Source of the DNA: Anagrus nilaparvatae
Lineage: Eukaryota > Arthropoda > Insecta > Hymenoptera > Mymaridae
Assembly: GCA_022575985.1 (NCBI GenBank)
Contig: JAKSXM010000156.1
Coordinates: 558,001 to 622,000 of the forward strand
Reading direction: 5' to 3'
Length of the DNA: 64,000 bases
Translations under genes and position numbers: made by a program
Notes under the pieces: generated by a model
What the model saw: the letters and a program-made list of their open reading frames with translations, nothing else
What the model was told of the DNA's origin: nothing
The model's database searches: none
Shown: in pieces, positions 1 to 11,815 of the stretch
How positions within the stretch are numbered: position 1 is the stretch's first letter
Layout: each line of letters begins with the position of its first letter

Positions 1-1077
1 ATCCATTTCATTTATTTGTTACTTTGTGCATAGCAAATTCTTACAATGTATAAATTTTCCAACAACAAAGTCCTTTTTTTTTATTGAAAAACTTTGATTA
101 CTTTTATAGTATTTAGTGACCGAAATAATGAATACACACACACACACGTTTATAAAAATATATGAGCATTGATATATTTTATGATTTGAATATAACATAA
201 ATTTTGTATATGGGTAAGAACACCTGAAATGTGAAATCCTAGTAGAATGACCTCGTCCGATCGTTTCGGAATCTTTCGTAAATAAGAAACACACTTTCCT
301 TTAAAATTTTAGCACAGCCCTAAAAATGCTGATTTGAAGTTTTTAGATTTTTTCACTTTCTTCGGCGATTTTTTAGTAAAAAAATTTGTAAAACTGACTA
401 GATTCACACCTAATCAGTTTTAGTGGGAAATTTTACATTTATGAGAACCTTTGAAACTATTTTTTTTTTGTGCATCTAGTCAGTTTTATAAAGGCTTTTG
501 CTGGATAAGAATAGTGTTTTGGCCTCCACAACCAAACGTAGCCTAAGTAATAGCTCAAAAAGTTGTCAACTCATTGAATCCCGTTGGAATCAGAAAACTG
601 GGCCATTATAGGTCCCTAAAAACCTAAAAAAACGGTTTTTAGGCCCTATTTAATTTTTCATCAACACTCTCAAGTATCCTAGAACAGAGAATATTTTGAA
701 CATAGACTGAAAAACTTGAAAAATCAACATTTTTAAAGAAAAATATTATTTTAGGCCTTAAGGATCTCTTTAAGACCCCGAAATACATGTTTGAATTTTT
801 TAAAAACTGATTTTTTGAACATAAAAAAATACAGCGTCCTTAATTTTTTACTTAAAGCCTTGTTGGGATGAGAAACAACATTCTTTAGTTTTTTAGAAAA
901 TCTTCTTGAGGAGAAACCACTTTCTGATGCCCAAAAATCCAAAATCTACCCACACTTTTTTAACTACTATAAAATTTGTATTTTAAACAGTTTATCATTG
1001 TGCTAAAATGTAAAGGCATAGTTATTAAACTGATTTTTAACCCACCCACCATTTTGTGGCCAGGATCATTCTATGCT

Positions 1078-1154
1078 GTTACCATCGTTTATCCGCACTT
1101 TACGTACATATTATTGATTTTTAAATACATAAAGCGCGGATAAATGGTGGTAAC
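1078..1154. repeat. short inverted repeat (hairpin)
   Basis: A 19-bp arm at 1078-1096 pairs with the arm at 1136-1154, matching at 17 of 19 positions, around a 39-bp AT-rich loop. The arm core is TTTATCCGC against GCGGATAAA. It could be the ends of a tiny decayed transposon or a cruciform; no target duplication is evident. Confidence 0.55.
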
Positions 1155-1190
1155 AACAACGGGGATGCACGAAAAAAATCAAAACTCTTT

Positions 1191-1276
1191 GCAACTCCTT
1201 TGCAACTCCATTTAAACTCCGTGCAACTCATATGTATGAGGAGTTTGAAGTTGGTTGAAGGTTGGTAAGAGTTGTA
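1191..1276. repeat. cluster of GCAACTC words with inverted partners
   Basis: The word GCAACTC occurs three times (1191, 1202, 1223), with further AACTC-type words among them, followed by inverted relatives such as GGAGTT and AGAGTTG (1240-1274). The cluster can fold on itself. Its role is unknown; it may be a degenerate tandem repeat. Confidence 0.4.
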
Positions 1277-3799
1277 CCTTCTAGTTATATTTTTACCCGT
1301 GTATACGTTATTTATTTAAGACTAGACGGTAATATAAATGATATTTATGTATTTGTTTAATTTATAAAGATTTTATATTTTTATAACATTTATAAAGTAT
1401 ATACTATTCTTTGGTTTATTCCAGCATAAAATGGAAAATTTGATCAAAATAGTTTTTTTGACAATATCGATAATTTTCGATTTATTAAAATTTTGGAAAA
1501 AAGCATAATTTTAAGTTTGATTCTTTTCAAATGAAATCCATGAAAAAAGTACCTTAAGAAAAAAATCTGATTCCAAAGAAGTATAAGGTAAAGCACAGTA
1601 GTTTAATTATTCTTTCATCTAAAATTACTTAAATTAAGAATTTAGTTTCAAGATTTAAAATTTTTGAAAAGCTTTAATTTAAATCCATGCAGTTAAGATC
1701 CTTTGGGTCATCCTATGCAAACCACTTCTTTATCTTGGAATTACTCATATATGAATTATAAAAAAAAAATGATAAAGAAAAAAGTAATTTTAGCACTGGT
1801 GTCCTCTTTTGACCTAGACTCAACTTTGTAAAAGAAAAATATTTAGCGCGAGTTTCGCCTTTTATTGCTACCCTCATTCATTCATATTTGTATGTATCTG
1901 TGAATAGAAATAAAAATGTATTTGTACGTACGTATGTATATGTTTTTTTTTCTCTTTATTAAATACACACGTATTTACAAAAGTTTTGATATGTATTTGT
2001 GAAAAAAATATATTGTATAAGTTTGTATAGGGCATATATTAGACTACAACTTATTTTGGTTGTAATTCATCATTTTCTTAATTTATAAAAATTCCTTCTA
2101 AAATTTGGATCCAGACAGTATAAAAAAAACGGTTTGCAAAAAAATTTTTTTGTTGATACTATTATACGAGCTCTTAGCCCTTACGTGTCTAGTATCTGCA
2201 TGTAATTTATTTACTACTCTAGGATGAAAAACAAAAATGTATGAAAAAAATATTTAATTTGTGGAGAAATGTTGTTTTCAAGGTATTTGAGTGTTTTTCA
2301 CAGTATATACAATTGTAAGTAAAATTGAATTTCAGTTTTTAGGTCAGGGTATGTAATGTTCAAAAAAATTTATCCTCTAAATTTTGGAACCAACGCAATG
2401 AAATTATAATACTTAGGAGCAAACTTTTTGATATCAGAACTTTTGGACAAATTTATAATTTGATATGCTACTCCTTTCCTTAGTATTTGGAAAAAACTGA
2501 TTATAAATTTAAAAAAATTAGAAACAATAACAAGAAAGAATTCTTCAAAAAAAGCATACAGTGACCTAAAACTAGCCTAAAACATATAAAAAACAGGTTA
2601 ATTGTTAAAAATTATTATTTCAACCGCTTTAAAGAGATTTTAGTCTACTTTAAAATTATAACCTGTTTTATGAGTTTAAGAGACCAGTTTACTACTGTAT
2701 TCAGCATTATCTTTTGTTTTTAATTAAAAGGGGGTAACATGGGTAAAAACCATAAAAACTGAATTAAGCTAAGGTCTAATACATAATATAAATTCATATA
2801 ATGATTTCAATAAAAATAAATATACATATTTTTTTTAATATTTTTATTTGTATATTTGCATACTCTTTATTTATCTGTCAACTGTATTTCTTTCAAGTAA
2901 AGAAAAACAATCGCAATATACGTACACCTTCTCTGCTTGTCATAAAATATGATAAAGAATAAATATGCTTATATTTTTCAAGAAGTAATATTTTTTATAT
3001 ATTTTGATAAAATAAAAATAAAATGATAAAAATAAAATTATTACTAGTACTTGAATAACAAAAATTTCAATCTGATTTTAAAATTATATTACCATGTTGC
3101 TCTGTTTGAACTGTTTGAGGATTTAAGCAATTTAATCTGATTTTAATATTTAAATTCTTTTTAGCTGTCTCGTGTTTTATCATCAGGTATATTTCAACAA
3201 AATTTAAACCCAGGTATGCGATCAATGGTTTTGAAATATGTTTTTTAAAAGAATTTTAAGGGAGTTTAAATAAAATTTTTATCTAATGTTTAATTATTCA
3301 AAAATCTGCATAAAAAATGTTGGAGAAAAAAAAATATCAACGGATGGTCTTAGTTTGAAAGACTTAGATTAAAATTTCAGAGATTTCAAATAAAATTATC
3401 ACTGAAAATTTGGATTTTGCAGAAAATTTAACATTAGCATTTAAGTTTTTACGTTTTTAGAAGGTTTTGTTTGAAAATAACCAAATTTTGAAAGTTAAAG
3501 TTTGAAAAATCTAAATTTTAAAGATAATTTACATTTTTTGGAAAATAAACTATTCTAAAAAACATTAATAGTTACATCCTTATGTAAAACTTTCCGCAGA
3601 TTCAAATTTTTTGGTCAGAATTTTATTTGGCTAAGTGATTAAGGAAATTTAAATTTTAAAAACTGTTAATTTTTTATCTAAAGTTTTATTCATTTAGGCC
3701 ACATATTTTTGAGAAATTTTACTTTTTACTCCAGTCAAAATACGGATTTAGTTGTATTGTTAGCGAAAACTACCAGATTTGGTCTATAGTATAGGTTTT

Positions 3800-4076
3800 A
3801 ACATGAAACATGTTCAATGGATGGAGTATTTGAAAAATTTTGGCTCGGCAGGGGAAGGGGGTGACGTTTTTAGGGGGGGGAATGAAATGGGCTTAGAATA
3901 TTTTTGATTTAGGGACTTAGAATAATTTGAAGTTGGAGTCAGGGCCTGATTAGGCCCTGACAAGAACAAGAAATTAGAATACTTATAGTTTATGGACTTA
4001 GGATGGTATATATTTCAGAATTTATTGTAATTTCGATTTTTGGATTTATTACTGTTATGAGTGAACATGTTTCATG
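3800..4076. repeat. dispersed repeat family D, copy 1
   Basis: The copy is bounded by inverted ends, AACATGAAACATGTT at 3800 and AACATGTTTCATG near 4064. The interior has G runs (around 3850-3880) followed by serial words of the type GACTTAGAATAATTT. Copies at 4637-5322 and 13909-14246 share the same ends and the same order of parts. Downstream of the right end all copies continue into a similar sequence containing ACACA and CCAGTTATAA/CCGGTTATAA-like words, so the true boundary may lie further right. No coding capacity is seen. Confidence 0.6.
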
Positions 4077-4118
4077 ATCGTTGGTTGTGTGAACACACAT
4101 ACCAGTTATAAATTTTTT

Positions 4119-4500
4119 TGGGTCGTTGATCAAGAATTCCGAGGACGCTTTTATGAAAATTTAATATTTCACCCTCAAGTTACCTGAAAAATAAATATTT
4201 ATAGTGAAAGTAAAAATGAATAAATGACACTTAAAATTTTTTTTTTACTTTGATACCTTTGCAGGGGTAGTTTTTGGTAATTTAAGGTTGAAATATTAAT
4301 TTTTCATAAAAACATCCCCCAAATTCGTGATCGGTGACCCAATAGCCCATATGGACAAAATCTACACAAATAATGGGTGAAAATAGCAAAGACACCCTTG
4401 CAGTGATAGTTTTAGCTAATTTAAGGGTGTTCCGCATATTTCTTTACAAGGTGACACCAAAATTCGTGAACAGTGATCCGAAAAATCTATACTAGACCAA
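4119..4500. repeat. dispersed repeat family B, palindromic copy
   Basis: The segment at 4119-4190 is an imperfect reverse complement of 4265-4341, with GGTCGTTGATC on one side and GATCGGTGACC on the other. A third, direct unit follows at about 4380-4490 (TTCGTGAACAGTGATCC). Related units occur at 28660-28780, 29100-29220, 41320-41720, 43010-43170 and 49990-50060. All share a word close to CGTGATCAGCGACCCAAAAA. This is a non-coding repeat of unknown type. Confidence 0.5.
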
Positions 4501-4636
4501 TTTTTGTTTATATTCGCGTTTTAGAGAAAAAATAAAAAAAATTGCCTCTTTTTTTCAAAATGGCCAAAAAACAAAAATGACCGCCAAAAATCGATAATTG
4601 AACTTTAGAAGCTATAAACTTGCATAGAGACGTATT

Positions 4637-5322
4637 AACATGGAACATGTTTATAGGGAGGGGGTACTTCAGAACTTGAAAATTAAGGGGGGTGGTCAAA
4701 TATGTCCTATTTAAGGGGGGTGGTAGTCAAATTTGTCCTATTTAAGGGGGGTTGTCAAATATGTCCTATTTAAGGGGGGTGGTCAAATATGTCCTATTTA
4801 AGGGGGGTGGTTAAATATGTCCTATCTAAGGGGGGTAGTTAAATATGTCCTATCTAAGGGGGGTGGTTAAATATGTACTATTTAAGGGGGGTGGTCAAAT
4901 ATGTCCTATTTAAGGGGGGTGGTCAAATATGTCCTATTTAAGGGGGGTGGTCAAATTTGTCCTGTTTAAGGGGGGTGGTCAAATATGTCCCATTTAAGGG
5001 GGGTGGTCAAATTTGTCTTATTTAAGGGGGGGGGGGTCAAATGAAACTTAGAATAATTAGGAGACTTTGAAAAATCTGAGCTTAAGGACTTAAGATAATA
5101 CAGGCTTATGGACTTAAAATAATATCGATTTAGGAACTTCGAATAATATCGATTAAGGGACTTAGAATAATTCAGATTTAGGGAATCAAAATAGTTTGGG
5201 TTTAGAATCTTAACAGCTAGTAATGTGATAATTACAAATTATAAAATTAGAAAATTGTATTGTAATTTTGAGTAATATTTGTATTATACCTAGTCTTCAG
5301 CTGGAAGTAAACATGTTCCATG
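4637..5322. repeat. dispersed repeat family D, copy 2 (expanded)
   Basis: Inverted ends AACATGGAACATGTT (4637) and AACATGTTCCATG (5310) bracket a 28-bp G-rich tandem array (4685-5043) and then serial GACTTAGAATAATTC-like words (5060-5200). It is longer than copies 1 and 3 because the G-rich part, a single or double unit elsewhere, has expanded to about a dozen units here. Confidence 0.65.
4685..5043. repeat. 28-bp G-rich tandem array, about 12 to 13 units
   Basis: The unit starts AAGGGGGGTGGTCAAATATG and finishes TCCTATTT. Most units are exactly 28 bp; the first is 31 bp because of a TAG insertion. Single-base variants (TTAAATATG, ATTTGTCC, CCTGTTT) mark individual units. Each unit carries a G6 run followed by TGG, so the plus strand has more than a dozen regularly spaced G runs and could form quadruplexes, while the minus strand is C-rich. 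The array is embedded in repeat family D. Confidence 0.9.
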
Positions 5323-6525
5323 CATTTAGGTTGAGTTTACACAAACCGGTTATAAGTATTTTTTATTAGTACTTTAAAAAAAAAATACTTTGGATCCCAT
5401 TTTAAAACCAGATCATAAGTATCAAATACGTTAAATTTGAAAATACCCACATAATTTCAAATGAAATAAAATTCTAAGCAATTGCTCAGTGTTTTTAACA
5501 CACTTGAAAAATAACTAGAAATTACATCCTAGAGTTATTGTTTTAAGGTATATATAAAATCACTTAACTACGAGCTTAAATTTATTAGTTTTGAAAATAT
5601 GCATTTGGGAATTTATTTTACAATATTAACAGCGAATACAATTCTTTATATTGCATAGAACATAAAATTTCACTAATTATTTATATTATTTTTTAATTCT
5701 TATCCTTGTCTCAACCAATCATAATACCCAAGAGATCAACTCTCTAATACCCTTATGTCTTGTATAGAAATAAGTTTAACTTTCTCTATATATATGAATT
5801 TCTTACCGCAATCCCTTAGGTACAACCAATATAATTTTCTTTTTATATATTATATATATATATATTTTTTAAGGATTTTATATTAAATATATATAGAAAT
5901 AATCTGAAACTTTTTTTGCCGAAATAAAATTATATATATTTACGTCATTGAATGTAAATATCTTGAAATTTAATCTAATGGGTTTTATTGAATTATATAT
6001 ATAAATATATATATATATGGATGTGTCTGTTATATTATTAATGTTTCGAGCTTAGAAACATCCACATGCCTTTTTAAAACTAGGCCAATAAAAAAGGAAT
6101 ATCAAAACTGATGAGTTTAATATATTTTTTGAATAAATTTAAAAATACTACTATTATGTTTATAACGTATTTCTAAAACAGTAAATTTTGTTTAAGAATA
6201 TTTATTTATATGTTTTTTAATAATTATTTGTATTTCCTTCTCTGTATATCATACTTAATGGCTAATTCTGTCCAAAAATTCATTTTTAACAACCTTACCA
6301 ACATTGGATTATTGAAATTGAAATTTTCCAAATATCTAATGGATTAAGGTTATCGATCACAATATCAAATAATAATTTCACTTTTTAGCTGTTTTAATGG
6401 CCAATTTAATTGAAAAAACTTTAAGTGATTTGCTCGTGCTAGGTATAATAAATAAACGGTACATTTAAGCTTCCAATTTGCTAGTTTTATAATTCGTAAT
6501 TATTAACTTTTTTAGATTTTAAGTA
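5323..6525. other. AT-rich DNA, no gene recognised
   Basis: Contains (TA)n stretches near 5840-5870 and 6000-6020 and no reading frame or RNA signature worth naming. Confidence 0.7.
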
Positions 6526-6911
6526 CACTGTAAAAAGTAACTCCCTTAGATTAACAAAAAAAAATAGAATATTTTCGAAAAATTAGTAAATTTTCAACAA
6601 AATTTGTAAATATTCGAAAAAAATCGTAAATTTACTAAATTTAGTATATTAACAAAAAATTCGAAAATTTTCGATTTATTTTGTGAATTTACGAAAAAAG
6701 TTGTAAATTCACAACTATTTTTTGTAAATTTTCGAAAAAAAAATGGTAAATTATCAATTCTTCTTGCGAATTCACAAAAAAAATCGAGAATATAAATTTA
6801 GTAAATTTACGATTTTTTTCGAATATTTACAAATTTTTTTGAAAATTTACTAATTATTCGTAAATGTTCTATTTTTTTTGTTAATATAAGAAAGTTACTT
6901 TTTACAGTGTA
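6526..6911. mobile_element. TA-flanked palindromic MITE, CACTGTAAAAAG family
   Basis: This 386-bp element starts CACTGTAAAAAGTAAC (6526) and ends with its reverse complement CTTTTTACAGTG (to 6911). TA dinucleotides flank both ends (6524-6525 and 6912-6913). The whole interior is a quasi-palindrome of AATTTACGAAAAAA/TTTTTTCGTAAATT words. TA duplications with short inverted ends are typical of Tc1/mariner-type MITEs, which is an inference here because no transposase is present. A second member with the same ends lies at 9004-10764. Confidence 0.85.
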
Positions 6912-7703
6912 TATAAACTTGAGTTTTTCGACTTGAAAGTCCTAAAACTAGGATTATTCTAATACCTCATCCTAAATTATTCCAAGTTCCATTTGACTAC
7001 CTCCCTGAACAGATTTGACCAACCGCTTCAAATTCACCCTGTACCCTTTCCTAACCTCTCTAAATATTAAAACAGGAAAAATGTCTCCTCCAACACATAC
7101 CACTAATGGAATTTTAGTTATTTCTTTATTCATACTGAGAATGAAATTATATTAAATTGAATTTTATCTTGCAAATAACAAAATTTACGATAAATAAATA
7201 ACTAGTATATCCTATATTGTACATTTCTGATAATAAATTTTAAAAATTTAAATAAAATTAATTATTAAGTAAAATAGGTAAAAATAGGTAAAATATGTCA
7301 GACTATAAAATATGTATATATGCGAATTATAATAAGTAATATAATATAGTTCAATAAGTATATTTGGAATATCCAATACAATAAATTTGTTTTAAATGTT
7401 GATAAGGATGTCACAGTCAATTTTTGTGTCAGTTTCATGACAAATCAGTATAATATATTTTGAGTAAATAATATATGATTACGTTTCTATACTTAGTTAA
7501 TAAATCATCGATTCGAGACTGCATCATGTATTATAAAACTTAGATATTAATAAATATTAGCAATATATTAAAATAATTTAAAATTTTGACTTGCAAATTT
7601 TTAAATATGACTCAAATGGCAGTTTAAAGATACCGTGTTAATTAGTAGATTTCTGGATAGTCTGATTTTAAAATTAATTAAATTTGATATTTGTCTAATT
7701 TTA

Positions 7704-8046
7704 CACTGAAAAAATATCCTCTGATGGTGGAAACCGGAATTCCATTTGTGACTAGTAGAATTTTATTTTTTTTCTCAAACGATTTAACATTACCTGAAAC
7801 GTAAAGACAATTGTGAAAAAAAATTCGCTCATTTAGAATATGCAAGCAACTGTAAAATGTAAAAAAAAAATTTTTTTAAACAAAGAAAAAAATTTCTTTA
7901 ATTTTCTTTACGTTTCAAGTCATTTCCAATCGATTAAGCACTAAAAAAATTCCAACAGCTACCAGCGGAATTCCGTTAGCCAAAAGTGGAGTTTTGCTAA
8001 CCACAAGCGGAATATTTCCGCTATCAGCAAACGGTTTTTTTTTATG
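7704..8046. mobile_element. degenerate palindromic element with CACTGAAAAA end
   Basis: The left end is TA followed by CACTGAAAAAATATCC. The interior is an imperfect inverted repeat: CTGAAACGTAAAGA near 7795 pairs with TCTTTACGTTTCA near 7905, and the outer arms carry GGAATTCC words on both sides (7736-7745, 7967-7976). The right end (TTTTTTTTATGTA) is a decayed version of the expected TTTTTCAGTG-TA. The same start sequence appears in a minimal 38-bp element at 31548. It is non-coding. Confidence 0.5.
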
Positions 8047-9003
8047 TAGAATAAATAAGCATAAAAATTATAAAATTTTGTCTCTTGTAGTCTTGAAAAG
8101 GGGGGTTCTACAATCTTTGTCAAAAAATATTGCTGTTTTTTTTTATTTTGTTATTTAGGCAAATATCATTAGTTCAAGCAAAGATCTTGAGTGCGATACC
8201 TGATAGTTTAAAAATGGCAATTGAAACTATTTCTGGTGAACTTTGACGCCCGCTTGAAAATCGTCAGCTGCATATATTAGATGTGAAGAATCTGGGGGTA
8301 AATGAGAATTTATTTCCTTTATGTAAAGACAAAAAGTAGTCGTTTCGAACACTGAAGCACTCCTTAAGTGTCCCCAAATTATATGTTGAAATAACCAATA
8401 ATGCCTAACCTGATGATAAATTTTAATCTACAATAATACCACCTTTGAAAACCTCGTACCCGTAAGCTTGTTCAACAACTTTGAAGGTGATGTAAAGCAC
8501 TTTACTAAATTCAAACTGAAGTATAATTATGAGCTTGTAATTTTTTTTGACATTTGAGCCCGCAGAGGGCAATAAGTTAATTTTCAACGATCTAATTTTA
8601 CAAGCCGTAGCTCATTAAACAAACTTAAATTAATTTGACATAATTTAGGAAAATAAAAAAAATTTAATACCAAATGTTTAATAATTAGGCTGAAAAAGAT
8701 AAAAGGTATAATTCGAAAAAAAATTTATGTGTACTTATTCCTAATACTTCAATTTTATAGGATAAATTTAGAAATTTTAGTTTAGAAAAAAATTTTAAGA
8801 AAAGTTATTTTTATATCTATCACTATCTATTATAATCTATCAGTAACTTGATATCTTACTACAATTGTCACTAAAAATTATGTGGAAAAAAATTCAACTA
8901 AGTGACTTATCAAGTACCTCTGGGACTACCATGCTAAAACCGAGTAAGATATTACATAAATCCTATACTTCTTATACTAAAAATGATATAAAGCAATAAC
9001 ATA
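8047..9003. other. AT-rich DNA, no gene recognised
   Basis: No gene-like frame, repeat array or regulatory signal stands out in this stretch. Confidence 0.65.
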
Positions 9004-10764
9004 CACGGTAAAAAGTAACTTTTTTAAAAAAAATAGAATGTTTTCAAAAAATTAGTAATTTTTCGAAAAAAATCGCAAATTTACTAAATTTAGTATGGGT
9101 AGATTTAAATGAAGTGAGTGCGACTTACATGGTCGGGTCTTCAAAACTGCCCCAAAGTGTTTTTTTCTGAAAGTACTACCAAAAATAAGTAACCAGCCCA
9201 ATTTTTAGCCTCCCAGAGCGAAATCTCGATTTTTGGCAGCCATTTTAGTGTTTTTGACTGTCGTAAAAAAAGTAAGAAAAATGAGTCATAATTTTTTTTA
9301 TTATTGCTGTAAAAAACTCACATTATCATGAAAAATTTTTTCCATTTAAGTCCGGGTAGGAAATTTCCCTGGCTATCTGATTCCGGGGTCAAAAATTTTT
9401 TTTGAGTTGCGCATGCGCGAGGAATCGCTAAGATAGGCTGTTTTTTTTCAAAAGTCGATTTCTCAAATGCCTATAAGTGAAAAATCTTGTAACCAGGCTT
9501 AAAATTTTCGTTAAACCTTATATTTTTTGGCAAAAAAAACATTTCGATGGGACACTGCTTTTTGGGAGCTCTAGATAAAAAAATAGCAGCTTTCAAAACC
9601 TCATTTTTTACAAATTTCAAATTTCCCGCCAAGTCACGTGACCAATCAAAAATCTGACCAAAAATTTGGATTCCGCGGGAAATTTTACATAAGGATATAT
9701 CTTTTCATGTTTTTAAGAGCGTTTATGTTAAAGCGGCGAAAAACAGTGAAATAATAAAGAATTTTCTGAATAATTTTGAATAATTTGGAATAATTTAAAA
9801 AATAAAAAAATTCCTTAATAAATGAGATATTTTAATCTTTCATTTTAAAATTTCGCTGCTTTAACATAAACGCTCTTAAAAACATGAAAAGATATATCCT
9901 TATGTAAAATTTCCCGCGGAATCCAAATTTTTGATCAGATTTTTGATTGGTCACGTGACTTGGCGGGAAATTTGAAATTTGTAAAAAATGAGGTTTAGAA
10001 AGCTGCTATTTTTTTATTTAGAGCTCCCAAAAAGCAGTGTCCCATCGAAATGTTTTTTTTGCCAAAAAATATAAGGTTTAACGAAAATTTTAAGGCTGGT
10101 TACAAGATTTTTTACTAATAGGCATTTGAGAAATCAACTTTTGAAAAAAAACAGCCTATCTTAGCGATTCCTCGCGCATGCGCAACTCAAAAAAAATTTT
10201 TGACCCCGGAATCAGATAGCCAGGGAAATTTCCTATCCAGGCCTAAAAAGAAAAAATTTTTCATGATAATGTGAGTTTTTTACAGCAATAATAAAAAAAA
10301 TTATGACTCATTTTTCTTACTTTTTTTACGACATTCAAAAACACTAAAATGGCTGCCAAAAATCGAGATTTCGCTCTGGGAGGCTAAAAATTGGGCTGGT
10401 TACTTATTTTTGGTAGTACTTTCAGAAAAAAACACTTTGGGGCAGTTTTGAAGACCCGACCATGTAAGTCGCACTCACTTCATTTAAATCTACCCGTATA
10501 TTAACTAAAAATTTGAGTATTTCCAATTTTTTTTTGTAAATTCACGAGAAAAATTGAAAATTTACAACTTTTTTTCGAAAATTTACAAAAAATATTTGCT
10601 AATTTATAAATTTTTTCATAAATTTACAAGAAAAAATCGAGAATTCTCGAATTTGTTGTTAATATACTAAATTTAGTAAATTTACGATTATTTTCGAAAA
10701 TTTACTAATTTTTCGAAAATATTCTTTTTTTTTTGTGAATCTAAGAAAGTTACTTTTTACAGTG
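9004..10764. mobile_element. second CACTGTAAAAAG MITE, interrupted by a foldback element
   Basis: Left end CACGGTAAAAAGTAACTTTT (9004) and right end GTTACTTTTTACAGTG (to 10764) are both flanked by TA. The parts outside 9097-10495 align with the intact copy at 6526-6911, including the AAATTTACTAAATTTAGTAT segment. The rest is a separate insertion, so this is a roughly 360-bp MITE split into 9004-9096 and 10496-10764. Confidence 0.85.
9097..10495. mobile_element. 1.4 kb foldback (giant palindromic) transposable element
   Basis: The first arm starts GGGTAGATTTAAATGAAGTG at 9097, and the second arm ends with its exact reverse complement at 10495. The arms run about 640 bp each (to about 9737 and from about 9854) with only scattered mismatches; the unpaired centre is about 115 bp. 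Directly repeated GTAT flanks the element (9093-9096 and 10496-10499). The uninterrupted MITE copy near 6655 has GTAT once, so this is a true 4-bp target duplication. There is no coding capacity. The arms contain GCGCATGCGC and TCACGTGAC words. A single-arm, strongly diverged relative lies at 59315-59720. The superfamily is not assigned. Confidence 0.9.
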
Positions 10765-11771
10765 TATAAGTAAATCTTATTATAAAAAATTATTAAAAAA
10801 CAAAAAAAGAGTTGATCTGCATGATTTTTGATAAAATTGATAAATTATATATTTATTTGCTTCCATGAAATTTTTGAAAAATACTCGAATAACTTTAAGA
10901 TATTAAAATTGAGAAGAACATTTTAACAGTTGACAGAATAATAGCAGTAGTCAAGTCATGCGATTAGCTTTGCAAATACCATAGTTTATTGGTTCAAAAT
11001 AAATATTTTAACTAAAGTAACAACCAATAGACATAATCATAAAATTCATAATTACAGATATCCATCTGTCTAAATATCAAAGCATTTCTAGTATTACTAA
11101 CCAGCAAATTCTGACTTATTTATTTTATATATTATTCAAGCATTAATTTAAAAATAAAATTTACACTGAATTTTAAAAAAAGCAAATTTGTAAAATATCT
11201 CAATTGCATAAATTAACACTTTTTCTTTATAATTATTCTAAAGAAATTTTAATTACTTGCAAATATTATAATTATAATTTAAGTACAAATACTTTTTTAT
11301 TATTATTTTCTTTTTTAAGTCTTTTGAAATTAAATGTTTTTAACAATACAGGTTTTAATTATAAAGAGGAATTTGATATTTAAAAAAAAAAGGTTTATAT
11401 AAAACGCTTTTGTTATACATTTTCCAGGTATTTGAATTTATAAATTACTAGTTAAAAGGAGTGCATAATTAATTACAATAATTAAAATAATAATTATGCA
11501 AACCTGTTAAATTTTAATTTATTTTTTTAAAAAAGGGATTTTTATTTTTTACTATTTTTTTAAGGTGGGGTGTCCTAGAGGATCCAGATGTCATGATTGA
11601 CATAGAGGGTGATATGGAATATACTTTTATTTTCAAATTAGTTTATATTTTAACTTATGCACTTCTTACGTGCAACAAATACGATTAGAAAAGAGATTAT
11701 CGCAATTCAAACATTTTTCCATACTTTTTAAGTATAGTATAGTAAGTATTAAGGGCACAACAGTTTTGGCA
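10765..11771. other. AT-rich DNA, no gene recognised
   Basis: Low-complexity AT-rich sequence with no supportable gene or repeat array. Confidence 0.65.
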
Positions 11772-11815
11772 CTAGCGTGAGCACCATCATCAGTGCTCGG
11801 CGAAGCCGGGCACGA
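11772..11815 (-). mobile_element. possible Helitron 3' end on the minus strand
   Basis: Read on the minus strand, a hairpin (GTGCCCGGC, TTC loop, GCCGAGCAC; about 11792-11812) is followed after 17 nt by CTAG and then T. A GC-rich hairpin just before CTRR with a T beyond it is the Helitron 3' signature. The spacing is a little longer than usual and I could not place the matching 5' TC end, so this is tentative. The plus-strand frame at 11777-11980 overlaps it and looks incidental. Confidence 0.35.

Larger units (their letters stand above)
1..3799. other. AT-rich intergenic DNA, no gene recognised
   Basis: Very AT-rich sequence with long A and T runs and no open reading frame that resembles a known protein. 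It holds a (CA)n run at 134-147, a short hairpin near 1.1 kb and a run of GCAACTC words near 1.2 kb, both listed separately. The small minus-strand frames at 19-294 and 751-942 have low-complexity F/K/S/I-rich composition expected by chance. No splice, promoter or RNA-gene signal could be supported. Confidence 0.7.

Noticed and set aside
4685..5043. CRISPR-like array
   Set aside because: Units are contiguous 28-mers without unique spacers; this is a minisatellite.
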